Shown: positions 15,841 through 24,509 of the stretch, in pieces
How positions within the stretch are numbered: position 1 is the stretch's first letter
Layout of the letters: the number at the start of each line of letters is the position of its first letter
Assembly (NCBI RefSeq): GCF_005222755.1
Contig: NZ_STGD01000014.1
Coordinates: forward strand, 98,662-162,661
Length of the DNA: 64,000 nt
From: Roseomonas sp. HF4
GTDB lineage: Bacteria; Pseudomonadota; Alphaproteobacteria; Acetobacterales; Acetobacteraceae
Direction: 5' to 3'
Made by a program: the position numbers and the translations under genes
The notes under the pieces: generated by a model
What the model was told of the DNA's origin: nothing
What the model saw: the letters and a program-made list of their open reading frames with translations, nothing else
The model's database searches: none

Positions 15841-17198
15841 GCCGCCATCCTGGCGCGAACCTGTTCCTCGACGGTCAGGCCTGCGCCGAAGCGTGGCAGC
15901 AGGCCGAGCACGGCGGCCAGCGGCAGCAGCCAGACGATCCGCGCCTGATAGCGGTCGACCGGCGCGGAGAGCGCCCCCGTCGCGAAGGCATTGACCGCGA
16001 CCGCAACGACGATACCCGCGAGCAGCCCGTAGCGCACGCGGTCGCCGCGCCACAGCGCCAGCCCGATGGCCGCGGCCAGCAGCGGCAGCGCGGCCAGCAG
16101 CACGGGCAGGTGCGGCAGCAGGAAGGGCGCGGTGCGCGTCGGGAGTTCGCCGCGCATCTGCGCCGCGCCATCGAAGGCCGCGAGTTCGCGCGCGGGCATC
16201 ACCGCGATGGCACGGCGTGCCGAGGCCGCGAGATGCGCATTCCCAAGCGTGTCGCCCACCTCCACCATCGTGGCCTGGCGGAGCGTATTGCGCGCCATCG
16301 CCAGCGCCACCTCGGCCGGGCGTTCCCGGAGTGTCGTGGCGATGATGGCGGATGCCTCGGGCGCGAGGCGCATTGCGCCCATCTCGATGGAGCGGCCGTC
16401 CGGCGTGCGGTTCGGCGGCGCGGCGGCGTCCCAGAGGAATTCGTCGCTGTCCATCGGCAGGCGCCCCGCATGGCCGCAGAGGTACCAGCGCGCGGACGGG
16501 CAATTGGCCCGGATGGTCGCCGCGGCCGGCCCATCCGCCTGCAGCCGTGCGAGCAGAAAGGCTGCCCCATGCGGCGAGAGCGACGGCGCGCCGAAGGCGA
16601 ACGTATTGGCGCCGGCCAGCGACGCGACCGCCAGCGCCACCGGCAGCGCCGCGCGCAGCGGCGCGACCAGCCCCCGCGTCGCGACGGCGACGAAGGCCAC
16701 CAGCGCCAGCGAGGTCGGCAGGTGCGACAGGTGCGTCGCCACCGCGAAGGCGCCGAGCAGCACGAGCCACGCCGCCTCGCGCCCCGAAAGCCTGTCCCGC
16801 GCGAAGCCGAGCAGCAGCAGGCAGAGCGGCGCGACGGCGGCGAAGATGTCTGGCATCAGCGTGGCCGCGAACCATGGCGCGGCGGTCAGGGCCGCGAGCC
16901 CGACGCAAAGCAGGACGTGCGCGGCCACCGTCACGCCGCCGCGAGCCGCGCGCTGCGTCAGCCACAGGAGATGCGACAGCAGCAGTACCTGGCCTGCCAG
17001 TGCGGGCCAGAGCGACCACCCCCAGTGGAACAGGTGCAGGAAGGGGCCGTACGCGGCCGTCTTGTCCCAGGGCCATTCGGGGAACAACGTGTGGCCGAGG
17101 TAGGAGACGCTGTCGATGAAGACGAGCGGGTAGCCGTTCAGCGCGGCGGGCCAGGCCAGCAGCGCCGCGCCGAGCAAGATCGCCGCCAGCGCCGTCAC
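15813..17198 (-). CDS. Polytopic membrane protein, paralogue B (possible GT-C fold)
   Basis: I do not recognise a named family. The protein has 461 residues and about ten hydrophobic helices. It is a clear paralogue of the upstream gene: both share LNGYPLVF plus an acidic residue in the first outside loop, YGPFLHLFHW, SPHGAxFLLARLQADGPA, a C-x7-C pair around WYLC, PMDS-FLW, and a C-terminal RYQARI-WLLP. An acidic residue in the first loop of a many-helix protein is how GT-C glycosyltransferases look, so a lipid-linked sugar transferase is a possibility, not a call. GTG at 17198 follows AAGGAGGAGC and overlaps the upstream stop as GTGA. Confidence 0.75.
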   Translation of the reverse strand: MTALAAILLGAALLAWPAALNGYPLVFIDSVSYLGHTLFPEWPWDKTAAYGPFLHLFHWGWSLWPALAGQVLLLSHLLWLTQRAARGGVTVAAHVLLCVGLAALTAAPWFAATLMPDIFAAVAPLCLLLLGFARDRLSGREAAWLVLLGAFAVATHLSHLPTSLALVAFVAVATRGLVAPLRAALPVALAVASLAGANTFAFGAPSLSPHGAAFLLARLQADGPAAATIRANCPSARWYLCGHAGRLPMDSDEFLWDAAAPPNRTPDGRSIEMGAMRLAPEASAIIATTLRERPAEVALAMARNTLRQATMVEVGDTLGNAHLAASARRAIAVMPARELAAFDGAAQMRGELPTRTAPFLLPHLPVLLAALPLLAAAIGLALWRGDRVRYGLLAGIVVAVAVNAFATGALSAPVDRYQARIVWLLPLAAVLGLLPRFGAGLTVEEQVRARMAAWSTSSSSS

Positions 17199-18538
17199 GC
17201 GCTCCTCCTTCGCGGGGGCAGCAGGAGCAGCATGGCCACCACGGGCAGTAGCCAGGCAATGCGCGCCTGATACCGCGGAAACACGCCGGATAAGCCACCC
17301 GTCGCGACGGCGTTCGCGACCAGGCCGGCGAGCAGCGCCAGGGCGAACCAGCGCCGCAGCGGGTCGCTGCCCCGCAGCGCGCCGACGGCGAGGAGCGGCA
17401 ACGCCAGGATCAGTGTGACGAGGTGCGCCGGGACGACCCACGCGACCGCGGGAAGCAGGGCATCCCGCGCCTGCAGCGCATCATCGAAGGCGGCAAGTTC
17501 CATGCCCGGGAAGGCCTCTGCGATGCGCGGTCGCAGCGCGGTCGCCAGGTTGTGGCTTGTCAGCGTATCGCCGATCGAGATCGTGGCGATCTGCGCGAGC
17601 GTGTTGCGCAGGATGGCTCCCGCCACATCTGCCGAATACGTGCGAAGCGTCTCCGCGACGATCTCCGCAGCCTCGCGAGAGATCATCGCACCGCCGAGGA
17701 AGCGCGCCTGTCCCGCCGCGTCGCGGTTCACCGGGCTTTCGGGGGACCAGAGGAATGTCTGGGAGTCCATCGGGAAACGATCGGCGAAGGCGCAGAGATA
17801 CCAGCCCGCTGCCGGGCATTGCGCCCTGATGACCTCCGTCGCCGGCCCGTCCGCCTGCAGCCGTGCCAGCAGGAAGGTCGCACCATGCGGCGACAGCGCC
17901 GCGCGCCCGTGACCGACGGCATTGGTCGCGAGCACCAGGGCGACCGCCGCAGCCAGGGGCAAGGCCGCGCGGACCGCGCCCCGCCAGCGGCCCGTCACCA
18001 GCACCATGCCGATCGCGGCCAGCGCGAGCGGCAGATGCGCGGGATGCGCCGCGATGCCCAGAGCCGCGATGCCGCCGAGCCATGCCGCCTCTCCGCGCGT
18101 CAGGCCCCCGCCACCGAGGCCGAGCAGCAGCAGCGCAAGCAGCACGACCGGCGCGAAGACATCCGGCATAAGCAACGCGACGGTGAAGGGCGCGGCCGTC
18201 AGCGCCGCCGCAACGGTGCAGGCCGCGACATGCGCGCCCGGCGTCGCCCCACCCCGAAGCACGCTTTGCGTCACCCACAGCAGGTGTGACACGACCAGCG
18301 CCTGGGCCGCCAGCGGCAGCCAGAGCGTCGTCCGCCAATGGAACAGGTGCAGGAACGGCCCGTAGATCCAGGGCTTGTCCCAGAGCATGAGGGGCCCGGT
18401 CGTCTGGTGCAGGAAGCCGCCCGTATCGCTGAACACGAGCGGATAGCCGTTCAGCAGCGCCGGCCAGGCGAGCAGGACCGCGCCGGCCACGACCGCGGCA
18501 GGCGCCGCCCACCACCGCCCTGCAGGCGCGGCGGTCAC
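17195..18538 (-). CDS. Polytopic membrane protein, paralogue A (possible GT-C fold)
   Basis: A 447-residue membrane protein of unknown function, tandem paralogue of the gene downstream, with the same motif set and the same C-x7-C pair (CPAAGWYLC). The aspartate in VFSDTGGF takes the place of the one in VFIDSVSY. The start is uncertain. GTG at 18538 is chosen because it begins just before the first hydrophobic helix and gives an N-terminus like the paralogue, but no clear ribosome-binding site precedes it. An ATG at 18586 would overlap the VOC gene. Tight coupling to paralogue B and the TauE-like gene suggests one membrane-centred task. Confidence 0.72.
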   Translation of the reverse strand: MTAAPAGRWWAAPAAVVAGAVLLAWPALLNGYPLVFSDTGGFLHQTTGPLMLWDKPWIYGPFLHLFHWRTTLWLPLAAQALVVSHLLWVTQSVLRGGATPGAHVAACTVAAALTAAPFTVALLMPDVFAPVVLLALLLLGLGGGGLTRGEAAWLGGIAALGIAAHPAHLPLALAAIGMVLVTGRWRGAVRAALPLAAAVALVLATNAVGHGRAALSPHGATFLLARLQADGPATEVIRAQCPAAGWYLCAFADRFPMDSQTFLWSPESPVNRDAAGQARFLGGAMISREAAEIVAETLRTYSADVAGAILRNTLAQIATISIGDTLTSHNLATALRPRIAEAFPGMELAAFDDALQARDALLPAVAWVVPAHLVTLILALPLLAVGALRGSDPLRRWFALALLAGLVANAVATGGLSGVFPRYQARIAWLLPVVAMLLLLPPRRRSA

Positions 18539-18560
18539 CGCGGGTCGGCCGCCGGTGACG

Positions 18561-18929
18561 TCACCCCGCCAGGAGGCACAGGACATTGCCTTCCGGATCG
18601 GCGACATGCAGCGACCATTCGCCGGAGGGCAGGCGGGTCGGCGGCTCGAGCACCGCCACATGTGCCATCAGCAGCCGCCGGTGCCAGCGTTCGACCTCGT
18701 CAGCACCGTCCAGGCGGAAGGTGAGCATCACCCCGGCCTGGCCCTCGCGCGGGAACAGCGCATCCCCCCGCGCGCGCAGCGCGAGGCTCAGCGTGTCGAG
18801 GTCGAACCGCACGAAGCCCGTCCGTGCCTCGCTGGGCGCGCGTTCCAGGACGCGTTCATAGAAGCCGCGCTGCCGCGAGAGGTCGCGGCAGGGGATGACG
18901 ACCGCTGAAAGTCGGAGCGCCGGGGTCAC
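18561..18929 (-). CDS. VOC-family (glyoxalase-like) protein
   Basis: A single vicinal-oxygen-chelate domain of 122 residues. The two beta-alpha-beta modules can be traced from RLSAVVIPCRDLSRQRGFYERVL to the closing HVADPEGNVLCLLAG, where the glutamate is the expected metal ligand. Members include glyoxalases, dioxygenases and antibiotic-binding proteins; the sequence does not decide between them. Its start overlaps the moaE stop as ATGA, so it is co-translated with the molybdopterin genes, but no functional link is known. Confidence 0.85.
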   Translation of the reverse strand: MTPALRLSAVVIPCRDLSRQRGFYERVLERAPSEARTGFVRFDLDTLSLALRARGDALFPREGQAGVMLTFRLDGADEVERWHRRLLMAHVAVLEPPTRLPSGEWSLHVADPEGNVLCLLAG

Positions 18930-19387
18930 GTTCCCCCGGCCGCCGCCCAGCGTGCGGCCGCGGCATCGTCCTCTGCCCGCGCCTCGACCCAGCGATGCGC
19001 GCCCTCGGCGAATTCCTCCCGCTTCCAGAAGGGCGCGCCGGTCTTGAGCCAGTCGATCAGGAAGGCGCAGGCCTCGAGCGCCGCCCTCCGATGGGCGGAG
19101 GCGGTGAGCACCAGCACGATCGGCTCCCCGGGCAGGATGCGCCCGACGCGGTGGATGACGGTGCAGCCGGTGAGCGGCCAGCGCGCCTCGGCCTCGGCCG
19201 CGATCCGGGCGATGGCGCGCTCGGTCATGCCCGGATAATGCTCGAGCACCATGGCCTCGAGCCCGTCATCGCCGCGGCAGACGCCGAGGAAGGAGGCGAC
19301 GCCCCCAACATCGGTGCGCACTGCCGTCAGCGCCGTCGTCTCGGCGCCGGTATCGAAGGCCGCTTCCTGCACGAGCACGCGGGCCAT
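18926..19387 (-). CDS. moaE: Molybdopterin synthase catalytic subunit
   Basis: MoaE transfers sulfur from the MoaD thiocarboxylate to cyclic pyranopterin monophosphate, making molybdopterin in the cytoplasm. It has 153 residues. Lys115 and Lys122 in WLKTGAPFWKRE equal the two active-site lysines of E. coli MoaE, and HRVGRILPGEP and SAHRRAALEA are conserved substrate-contact stretches. It follows moaD after one base and overlaps the VOC gene at its end. Confidence 0.96.
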   Translation of the reverse strand: MARVLVQEAAFDTGAETTALTAVRTDVGGVASFLGVCRGDDGLEAMVLEHYPGMTERAIARIAAEAEARWPLTGCTVIHRVGRILPGEPIVLVLTASAHRRAALEACAFLIDWLKTGAPFWKREEFAEGAHRWVEARAEDDAAAARWAAAGGT

Positions 19388-19388
19388 G

Positions 19389-19640
19389 TCAGCCTCCGGT
19401 GACGGGCGGGAAGAATGCGACCTCGTCGTTGGCGGCGATCGGGTGATCGGGGGTCGCGAAATCCTGGTTCACAGCGGCGCGCAACTGCTTAGGGTCGGCG
19501 AAGGCGGCGGCGTGGCCCGGGGAACGCGCCGCCAGCCACGCGACCAGCGAGGCGACGTCGCGAACGTCGGAGGGCGGCGCCACCTCCTCCTCCGCGATGC
19601 CTACCTTCTGCCGGACCCAGGCGAAATAGAGCACGCGCAT
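19389..19640 (-). CDS. moaD: Molybdopterin synthase sulfur-carrier subunit
   Basis: A ubiquitin-like carrier of 83 residues whose C-terminal glycine is adenylated by MoeB and converted to a thiocarboxylate that MoaE consumes. The start MRVLYFAWVRQKVG and the terminal FFPPVTGG with its double glycine are diagnostic. It lies in the order pgsA - lipoprotein - moaD - moaE on the minus strand, with five bases to the lipoprotein gene. Confidence 0.95.
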   Translation of the reverse strand: MRVLYFAWVRQKVGIAEEEVAPPSDVRDVASLVAWLAARSPGHAAAFADPKQLRAAVNQDFATPDHPIAANDEVAFFPPVTGG

Positions 19641-19645
19641 GGCGG

Positions 19646-20302
19646 TCAGCGCGTGGTCGGAACGGTGGTCACGCGTCCACCGGGCTGGATGACGGTGGTC
19701 GTCCCGCCGTCCCGGATGGCGACGCCGCCCGCTGGGTTGCCGGGCTGGATGACGGATTGCACCCGGCCGGCGCTGTCCGTCGTCACCGCTGGCGGCTGGC
19801 CGGGTATGGCGATGACGCGGTCGTCGCGACGCTCGGGCGGCTCGGTCGTCGGCGCCGCCACCGGTGGGCGGTCGGGGATCGTCGCGCGCGGCGGCACGGA
19901 GGCGACGGGCGGCGGCGTCGAACTGCCTACGCGTGGCGGCTGGGTGGCCGGGGGCGCCGGCGTCGCGCTGCCCGTGCGCGGCGCGGCCTCCGGCGCTGTC
20001 CGCCGCTCGATGTCGGGGCGCGGCACCGGGCTATACTCGGGCACGCTCCGGATGGCGGCCTCGGGCGTCGGCGGCGGCGCGGTCCGCAACGCGCCGGCGC
20101 TGAGGCGGAGCTGCGCCGGATCTTCGCTGCGCAGGGGTTCGAATTCGGCGTCCTGCCCGGTCACGCGCCGCATGGTCAGGCTGTCGCCGGGCACGATGGG
20201 CCGCGACGAGGTGTTCCACGAGGGCTGCCAGTCGGGCCCGCACCCCGTGAGTGCCAATGCCATCGTCGCAAGCAGCACGCTGCCGGAAATCCCGCATCGC
20301 AT
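19646..20302 (-). CDS. Proline-rich putative lipoprotein
   Basis: A 218-residue protein of no family that I recognise. The N-terminus MRCGISGSVLLATMALALTGC is a lipoprotein signal with the lipobox ALTGC. The mature part is low-complexity, rich in Pro, Thr, Ala and Arg, and ends with repeated short motifs (VIQPG twice, near residues 177 and 202). It probably spans or rests in the periplasm as a flexible tether. ATG at 20302 is chosen over 20335 because it directly begins the signal peptide and has GGTGGAG upstream. It sits between pgsA and moaD. Confidence 0.65.
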   Translation of the reverse strand: MRCGISGSVLLATMALALTGCGPDWQPSWNTSSRPIVPGDSLTMRRVTGQDAEFEPLRSEDPAQLRLSAGALRTAPPPTPEAAIRSVPEYSPVPRPDIERRTAPEAAPRTGSATPAPPATQPPRVGSSTPPPVASVPPRATIPDRPPVAAPTTEPPERRDDRVIAIPGQPPAVTTDSAGRVQSVIQPGNPAGGVAIRDGGTTTVIQPGGRVTTVPTTR

Positions 20303-20355
20303 CGGTACTTGCTCCACCGTTCCTCGATTCAACATGATCCTCCGGTGCGCCGCAC

Positions 20356-20979
20356 TCAAGGCTGTGCCGCCGTCTCTCCGACCGGCGCAGTCGGCTGCAC
20401 GGCGGCGTCCTGCTCCCCTGCATGGCGCAATCCGGCCCGCAGGTAGTCCCAGCCTGTGGCGAGCGTCAGCGCTGCCGCCACCCATAGGCCGGCTTCGCCG
20501 ATGAGGGAGACGGGCAGCGCAGAGAGCCCGATCAGCCCGGCGCCGCTGTCACCGGCGAGCAGCGTCCCGAGCGCCCCCATCTGGAAGCCCGTCTTCCACT
20601 TGGCCAGTCGCGTGACCGGCAGGCCGACCCGCAGCTCCGCCAGGTATTCGCGCAGGCCCGAGACCATGATCTCCCGCAGCATGATCACGATGGCGGGATA
20701 GAGCGCCGCATGGGACAGGCGCTCGAGTCCGACCAGCAGCATCAGCGCCGCGCCCACCAGCAGCTTGTCGGCGATGGGGTCCAGCATGCGGCCGAATGAG
20801 GAGGTCACCCCCCTGTCGCGCGCGATCTTGCCGTCGAAGTAATCGGTCACCGCCGCGACCGAGAACACGGCGCAGGCCACCATGTTCGACCATGGCGCGC
20901 CAATGGCCGCGAACGTCACCAGCACGGGGATGGCCGCGATGCGGGAGAGCGTCAGCAGGTTGGGCAGGTCGGTCGGCAT
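20356..20979 (-). CDS. pgsA: CDP-diacylglycerol-glycerol-3-phosphate 3-phosphatidyltransferase
   Basis: Makes phosphatidylglycerol phosphate from CDP-diacylglycerol and glycerol-3-phosphate in the inner membrane. It has 207 residues. The CDP-alcohol phosphotransferase motif is complete from Asp46 to Asp71 (DYFDGKIAR, then G, then LDPIADK). The start PTDLPNLLTLSRIAAIPVL is typical of PgsA, and MLREIMVSGLREYLAE and KWKTGFQM are further family marks. A 14-base gap separates it from the upstream uvrC, so the two form one transcript, a pairing common in alphaproteobacteria. Confidence 0.95.
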   Translation of the reverse strand: MPTDLPNLLTLSRIAAIPVLVTFAAIGAPWSNMVACAVFSVAAVTDYFDGKIARDRGVTSSFGRMLDPIADKLLVGAALMLLVGLERLSHAALYPAIVIMLREIMVSGLREYLAELRVGLPVTRLAKWKTGFQMGALGTLLAGDSGAGLIGLSALPVSLIGEAGLWVAAALTLATGWDYLRAGLRHAGEQDAAVQPTAPVGETAAQP

Positions 20980-20993
20980 GGCGCGGAGCCTGA

Positions 20994-22889
20994 TTACCCC
21001 TTCCCGCCGCGTGGGGCCACCATTGCGCCGGGGTGGAAATGCTCGTGGATGCGCCGCGCCGCCGCTGGGCCGATGCCGGGACATGCCTCGAGGTCGCTCA
21101 GGCCCGCCTGGCGCACGCCGCGGGCCGAGCCGAAGTGATTGAGCAGCCGCCGCTTGATCGCGGCGCCCACGCCCGGGATGTCGTCCAGTTCCGATCGCGT
21201 CAGGGCCTTCGACCGGCCGGCACGGTGCGCCGAGATCGCGAAGCGATGCGCCTCGTCGCGCAGCCGCTGCAGGTAATAGAGGACCGGGTCGCGCGGCGGC
21301 AGCTGGAACGCCTCGCGGCCGGCCGTGTGGAACCATTCGCGGCCCGCATCGCGGTCGGGGCCCTTGGCCACGGCGACGAGCGGCACGTCCTCGACCCCGA
21401 GTTCGGCCATCACGGCCTGCGCCGCCGAAAGCTGCCCAGCGCCGCCGTCGATCAGCACGAGGTCCGGCCAGGCTCCGGATTCGCGCCCGGGATCCTCGCG
21501 CAGCGCGCGGCCGAAGCGGCGCTCGAAGACCTCGCGCATCATCGCCAAGTCGTCATTTCCCGGGGCCGTCTTGATCGAGAATTTCCGATAGGCCTGCTTC
21601 AGGAAGCCGCTCGGACCGGCCGCGACCATGACGCCGTAGGGATTGGCGCCCTGGATGTGGCTGTTGTCGTAGACCTCGATGCGCTCGGGGGGCGCCGCCA
21701 GGCCGAACAGCGAGGCCACACCGTCGAGCAGCTTCGTCTGCGCCGTGCCTTCCGCGAGCCGCCGCTCCAACGCTTCGCGGGCGTTGGTGGCGGCATGCTC
21801 CACGGCTTCCTTCTTCTCGCCGCGCTGCGGGCGGTGGAGTTCGACCCGGCGGCCGGCCTTGAGGGAGAGAGCCTCGGCGATCAGGGGTGCCTCCGGCGGG
21901 TCGTGGGACAGCAGGACCAGCGGAGGCGGCGGCAGGTCGTCATAGAGCTGGGCGAGGAAGGTGCCCATCACCTCCTCGGCCGGCTGGTCGTGCTTCGCAT
22001 GGCTGAGGAAGTAGGGGCGGTTGCCGTTGTTGCGCCCGCCGCGGAAGAAGAAGACCTGCACGCAGGATTGCCCGGCTGCCTGGTGCAGCGCGACGACGTC
22101 GGCATCGCCGACGCCGTCGAGGTTCACCCGGTCCTTGCCCTGCACATGCGTCAGGCCGCGGATGCGGTCGCGCAGCGCCGCAGCGCGCTCGAATTCCAGG
22201 TGCTCGGCCGCCTGCTCCATCTCGGCGGCGAGGCGCTTCTGGATCGAGGGCGTGCCACCCGAGAGGAACTGCTTCGCATCCCCGACGAGCGCGGCATAGT
22301 CGTCGCGGCTGATCCGCCCGACGCAGGGGGCGGAGCAACGCTTGATCTGGAACAGCAGGCAGGGGCGCGTGCGGCTGTCGAACACCGTGTCGCGGCAGGA
22401 CCGCAGCAGGAAGACCCTCTGCAGCGCGGTGATGGTCTGGTTCACCGCCCAGACGGATGCGAAGGGGCCGTAGTAGGCAGCGCCTTTCCGCCGTTCCCCG
22501 CGGTGCTTCGCGATCTGCGGATAAGGGTGGTCCTCGGACAGCATCAGCCAGGGGTAGGACTTGTCGTCGCGCAGGACGATGTTGAAGCGCGGCCGCAGGC
22601 GCTTGATGAGGTTCGCCTCGAGCAGCAGCGCCTCGGCCTCCGAGCCGGTCGTGACAATCTCGAGGCTGCGGGTCTCGAACACCATCCGCCGCAGCCGCTC
22701 GGGCAGCCGCGCCACCTGCGTGTAGGAGGTGACGCGCTTCCGGATGGAGCGCGCCTTGCCGACATAGAGAGCTTCTCCCTTTGCATCGAGCATGCGGTAG
22801 ACGCCCGGGGAGAGCGGCAGGCTGGGCAGCACGGCCTCGATCACCGCAAGCCCATCGGCCGTTGCGGGGCTGTGGTGCGAGCCGGTCAT
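20994..22889 (-). CDS. uvrC: UvrABC excinuclease subunit C
   Basis: The nuclease that makes both incisions around bulky DNA lesions during nucleotide excision repair. It has 631 residues. The GIY-YIG domain starts at about residue 28 ([18 protein letters not shown]). The cysteine cluster [15 protein letters not shown] follows, then a UVR motif at about 205-240, an RNase-H-like endonuclease half ([11 protein letters not shown] and [13 protein letters not shown]), and C-terminal helix-hairpin-helix motifs ([16 protein letters not shown] and [15 protein letters not shown]). No part is missing. It leads the uvrC-pgsA run. Confidence 0.97.
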   Translation of the reverse strand: MTGSHHSPATADGLAVIEAVLPSLPLSPGVYRMLDAKGEALYVGKARSIRKRVTSYTQVARLPERLRRMVFETRSLEIVTTGSEAEALLLEANLIKRLRPRFNIVLRDDKSYPWLMLSEDHPYPQIAKHRGERRKGAAYYGPFASVWAVNQTITALQRVFLLRSCRDTVFDSRTRPCLLFQIKRCSAPCVGRISRDDYAALVGDAKQFLSGGTPSIQKRLAAEMEQAAEHLEFERAAALRDRIRGLTHVQGKDRVNLDGVGDADVVALHQAAGQSCVQVFFFRGGRNNGNRPYFLSHAKHDQPAEEVMGTFLAQLYDDLPPPPLVLLSHDPPEAPLIAEALSLKAGRRVELHRPQRGEKKEAVEHAATNAREALERRLAEGTAQTKLLDGVASLFGLAAPPERIEVYDNSHIQGANPYGVMVAAGPSGFLKQAYRKFSIKTAPGNDDLAMMREVFERRFGRALREDPGRESGAWPDLVLIDGGAGQLSAAQAVMAELGVEDVPLVAVAKGPDRDAGREWFHTAGREAFQLPPRDPVLYYLQRLRDEAHRFAISAHRAGRSKALTRSELDDIPGVGAAIKRRLLNHFGSARGVRQAGLSDLEACPGIGPAAARRIHEHFHPGAMVAPRGGKG

Positions 22890-23176
22890 GGCGAGGAAAT
22901 GTTACGCCGCCGTGGCATGGGATTGTCCACGACTCCTGTGGAAAACCTTGTGGGCAATTGGCGGGGCATGTCGCGGCGGGCAAGCCAGCAGCGCGTGTGC
23001 AGCGTGGTGCCGTGCTGGCGGGCAGTCCACCAGAAAACGATCAAGCATTTGATATTTAATGATTTTATTCTGAGTCCGACATCGCGGAATAGGTCAAGAT
23101 GCATTTTTCGCTTGACCCCGCTTGGCTCGCGTTTCGGTGGCAAGCGGCGGTGGACAAAATCCGCCTGCCGCATGTT
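22890..23176. other. Intergenic region upstream of uvrC
   Basis: These 287 bases separate folB from uvrC, both on the minus strand. They include an unusually A/T-rich stretch at 23031-23080 that would be a natural place for the uvrC promoter, but no pair of -35 and -10 hexamers is good enough to name. No GTTC-N7-GTTC SOS box is visible. A 95-codon minus-strand ORF here has atypical composition for this genome and is not called. Confidence 0.5.
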
Positions 23177-23569
23177 TCAAAACCGCGTCCTTTCAACGAC
23201 AACGCCGACACTCGTTACATCCGTCAGCACGTCGGGCTTCTCCACCGAGACGCGCGCCGAAAGGACGCGGTCATCCCCGAGCAGGGCGAGCGCGATGCGC
23301 TCGGCCAGCGTTTCGGCGAGGCGCACGTGGCCTGCACCGGCAATTCGCCGAGCGGTTGCGGCAACCGCACCGTAATCCACCACGCGCGCGAGTTCGTCCG
23401 GTCCTTCAGCGGCTGGTGCGTGCGTATCCCGCACCGCGAGGTCGATGCCGATCACCACGCGCTGCGGTGCCGCTTCCTCGTGTGCATGGACGCCCAGCCG
23501 GGCCTGCACGGTCAGTCCACGCACGAAGACATGGCGCACGCCGCGCGTCGCATCCGGGCCGAAGCTCAT
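23177..23569 (-). CDS. folB: Dihydroneopterin aldolase family protein
   Basis: FolB converts 7,8-dihydroneopterin to 6-hydroxymethyl-7,8-dihydropterin and glycolaldehyde in folate synthesis. It has 130 residues from the ATG at 23569. The start VFVRGLTVQARLGVHAHE carries the conserved glutamate, RVVIGIDLAV and the VVDYGAVAATARRI segment with its tyrosine follow, and ETLAERIALALL and ARVSVEKP complete the fold. The stop of the upstream SDR at 23572 is two bases before this start, with GGAG inside the SDR gene. An in-frame start at 23602 is possible. Confidence 0.88.
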   Translation of the reverse strand: MSFGPDATRGVRHVFVRGLTVQARLGVHAHEEAAPQRVVIGIDLAVRDTHAPAAEGPDELARVVDYGAVAATARRIAGAGHVRLAETLAERIALALLGDDRVLSARVSVEKPDVLTDVTSVGVVVERTRF

Positions 23570-23571
23570 TC

Positions 23572-24345
23572 CTAGGGCTCCGAGCCATGGCTCGGAGCCC
23601 ATTGCAGGTGCTGTCCGCCGTCGAGTGCGATCATCTGCCCGGTCATGGCCGGCAGGCAGAGGATCGCGATCAGGGCGCGCGCGACTTCATCGGGGCTGGT
23701 GCCGCGACGCAGCGGCACGGAATGGCACTGCCTGGCGAACTGTTCGGCCGTCTGACGTGCGCTGGGAAGCGCGGGGCCGGGGCCGATCCCGTTGACCCGG
23801 ACATGCGGTGCAAGTGCCAGCGCCAGCGACTGCGTCAGCGCCCAGAGCCCCGCCTTGGACACGGTGTAGGAGACGAAGTGCGGCGTCATCGACCACACGC
23901 GCTGGTCGAGCAGGTTCACCACCGCGCCTTCCCGTCCCTTGGGCAGGGCGCGGGCGAAGGCCTGCGCCAGGACGAAGGGCGCGCGCAGGTTCGGCTCCAT
24001 ATGGCGATCCCAGGATTCACGGGTCGCGTCCTGCCATTCGTCGCGCTCGAAGGTCGAGGCGTTGTTCACGAGCACGCCGAGCGGTCCCAGCGCCCCCGTG
24101 GCGTCGGGCACGAGCCGCGCCACGTCGGCCTCGCGCGCGAGATCCGCACGCAGCGCTACGGCACGGCGACCAAGGGCCCGGATGTCGGCCGCTGTCGCCT
24201 CGGCTTCGACGGCGCTCGAGGCGAAATGTATGGCGACATCGAAACCCGATTCGGCAAGGGCGAGCGCCATGGCGCGGCCAAGCCGCCTCGCGCCGCCGGT
24301 GACGAGCGCGGTGCGCGGGATCGTGTCGGGAATCGTGAAGGACAT
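23572..24345 (-). CDS. SDR oxidoreductase, FolM/pteridine-reductase-like
   Basis: A short-chain dehydrogenase of 257 residues. TALVTGGARRLGRAMA is the cofactor motif; the arginines after it suit NADPH. LVNNASTF and the catalytic YTVSKAG are intact. The TGGARRLG motif, NLLDQRVWSMTPHFVSYTVSKA and the PGPALPSARQTAEQF segment resemble FolM and pteridine-reductase-like SDRs that reduce dihydromonapterin or dihydropteridines. The folB gene two bases downstream supports a role in folate or pterin metabolism. This is inference from likeness and neighbourhood. Confidence 0.8.
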   Translation of the reverse strand: MSFTIPDTIPRTALVTGGARRLGRAMALALAESGFDVAIHFASSAVEAEATAADIRALGRRAVALRADLAREADVARLVPDATGALGPLGVLVNNASTFERDEWQDATRESWDRHMEPNLRAPFVLAQAFARALPKGREGAVVNLLDQRVWSMTPHFVSYTVSKAGLWALTQSLALALAPHVRVNGIGPGPALPSARQTAEQFARQCHSVPLRRGTSPDEVARALIAILCLPAMTGQMIALDGGQHLQWAPSHGSEP

Positions 24346-24387
24346 CGGAGCGCATGTAGCGCGCGGCCCCCCGGTCGTCATCGGGGC

Positions 24388-24417
24388 TTGCGGGCGTTCA
24401 CGGATGCCGGATAGGTT
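24388..24417 (+). promoter_or_regulatory. Possible sigma-70 promoter of the leader RNA
   Basis: TTGCGG at 24388-24393 and TAGGTT at 24412-24417 are separated by 18 bases. Both are weak matches. Transcription from this pair would begin at about 24424, the A of the leader-peptide ATG, giving a leaderless sORF as described for rnTrpL of Sinorhizobium meliloti. The alternative is a start further upstream, with AGG at 24412-24415 as ribosome-binding site. Confidence 0.35.
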
Positions 24418-24423
24418 TCTTTC

Positions 24424-24486
24424 ATGGCCGTGCGTCGCATCCCCACCGTTCGATTTTGGTACCGCTGGTATTCTCCAGCGGCCTAG
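24424..24486 (+). CDS. Aromatic-rich leader peptide of an attenuator-like RNA
   Basis: A 20-codon ORF encoding MAVRRIPTVRFWYRWYSPAA. Codons 11-16 read Phe-Trp-Tyr-Arg-Trp-Tyr, an enrichment expected of a leader that senses aromatic aminoacyl-tRNA supply. The Arg-Trp codons lie in the 5' arm of a hairpin (CCGCTGG 24462-24468 with CCAGCGG 24475-24481). The 3' arm can instead pair through GCGGC (24478-24482) with GCCGC in the arm of the downstream terminator. So regions 1:2, 2:3 and 3:4 of a classical attenuator can be drawn. Downstream there is no trp or aro gene, only a 35-codon ORF. Confidence 0.55.
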   Translation: MAVRRIPTVRFWYRWYSPAA

Positions 24487-24509
24487 GGAAGCGCCACGCG
24501 ACCATCCCC

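Noticed and set aside
22886..23173. 95-codon minus-strand ORF upstream of uvrC
   Set aside because: It crosses an A/T-rich intergenic stretch, overlaps the uvrC start and has no ribosome-binding site or domain.
21033..23375. 780-codon plus-strand ORF opposite uvrC
   Set aside because: It lies entirely antisense to a complete, motif-rich uvrC. Long antisense frames are expected at this GC content, and the translation shows no domain.
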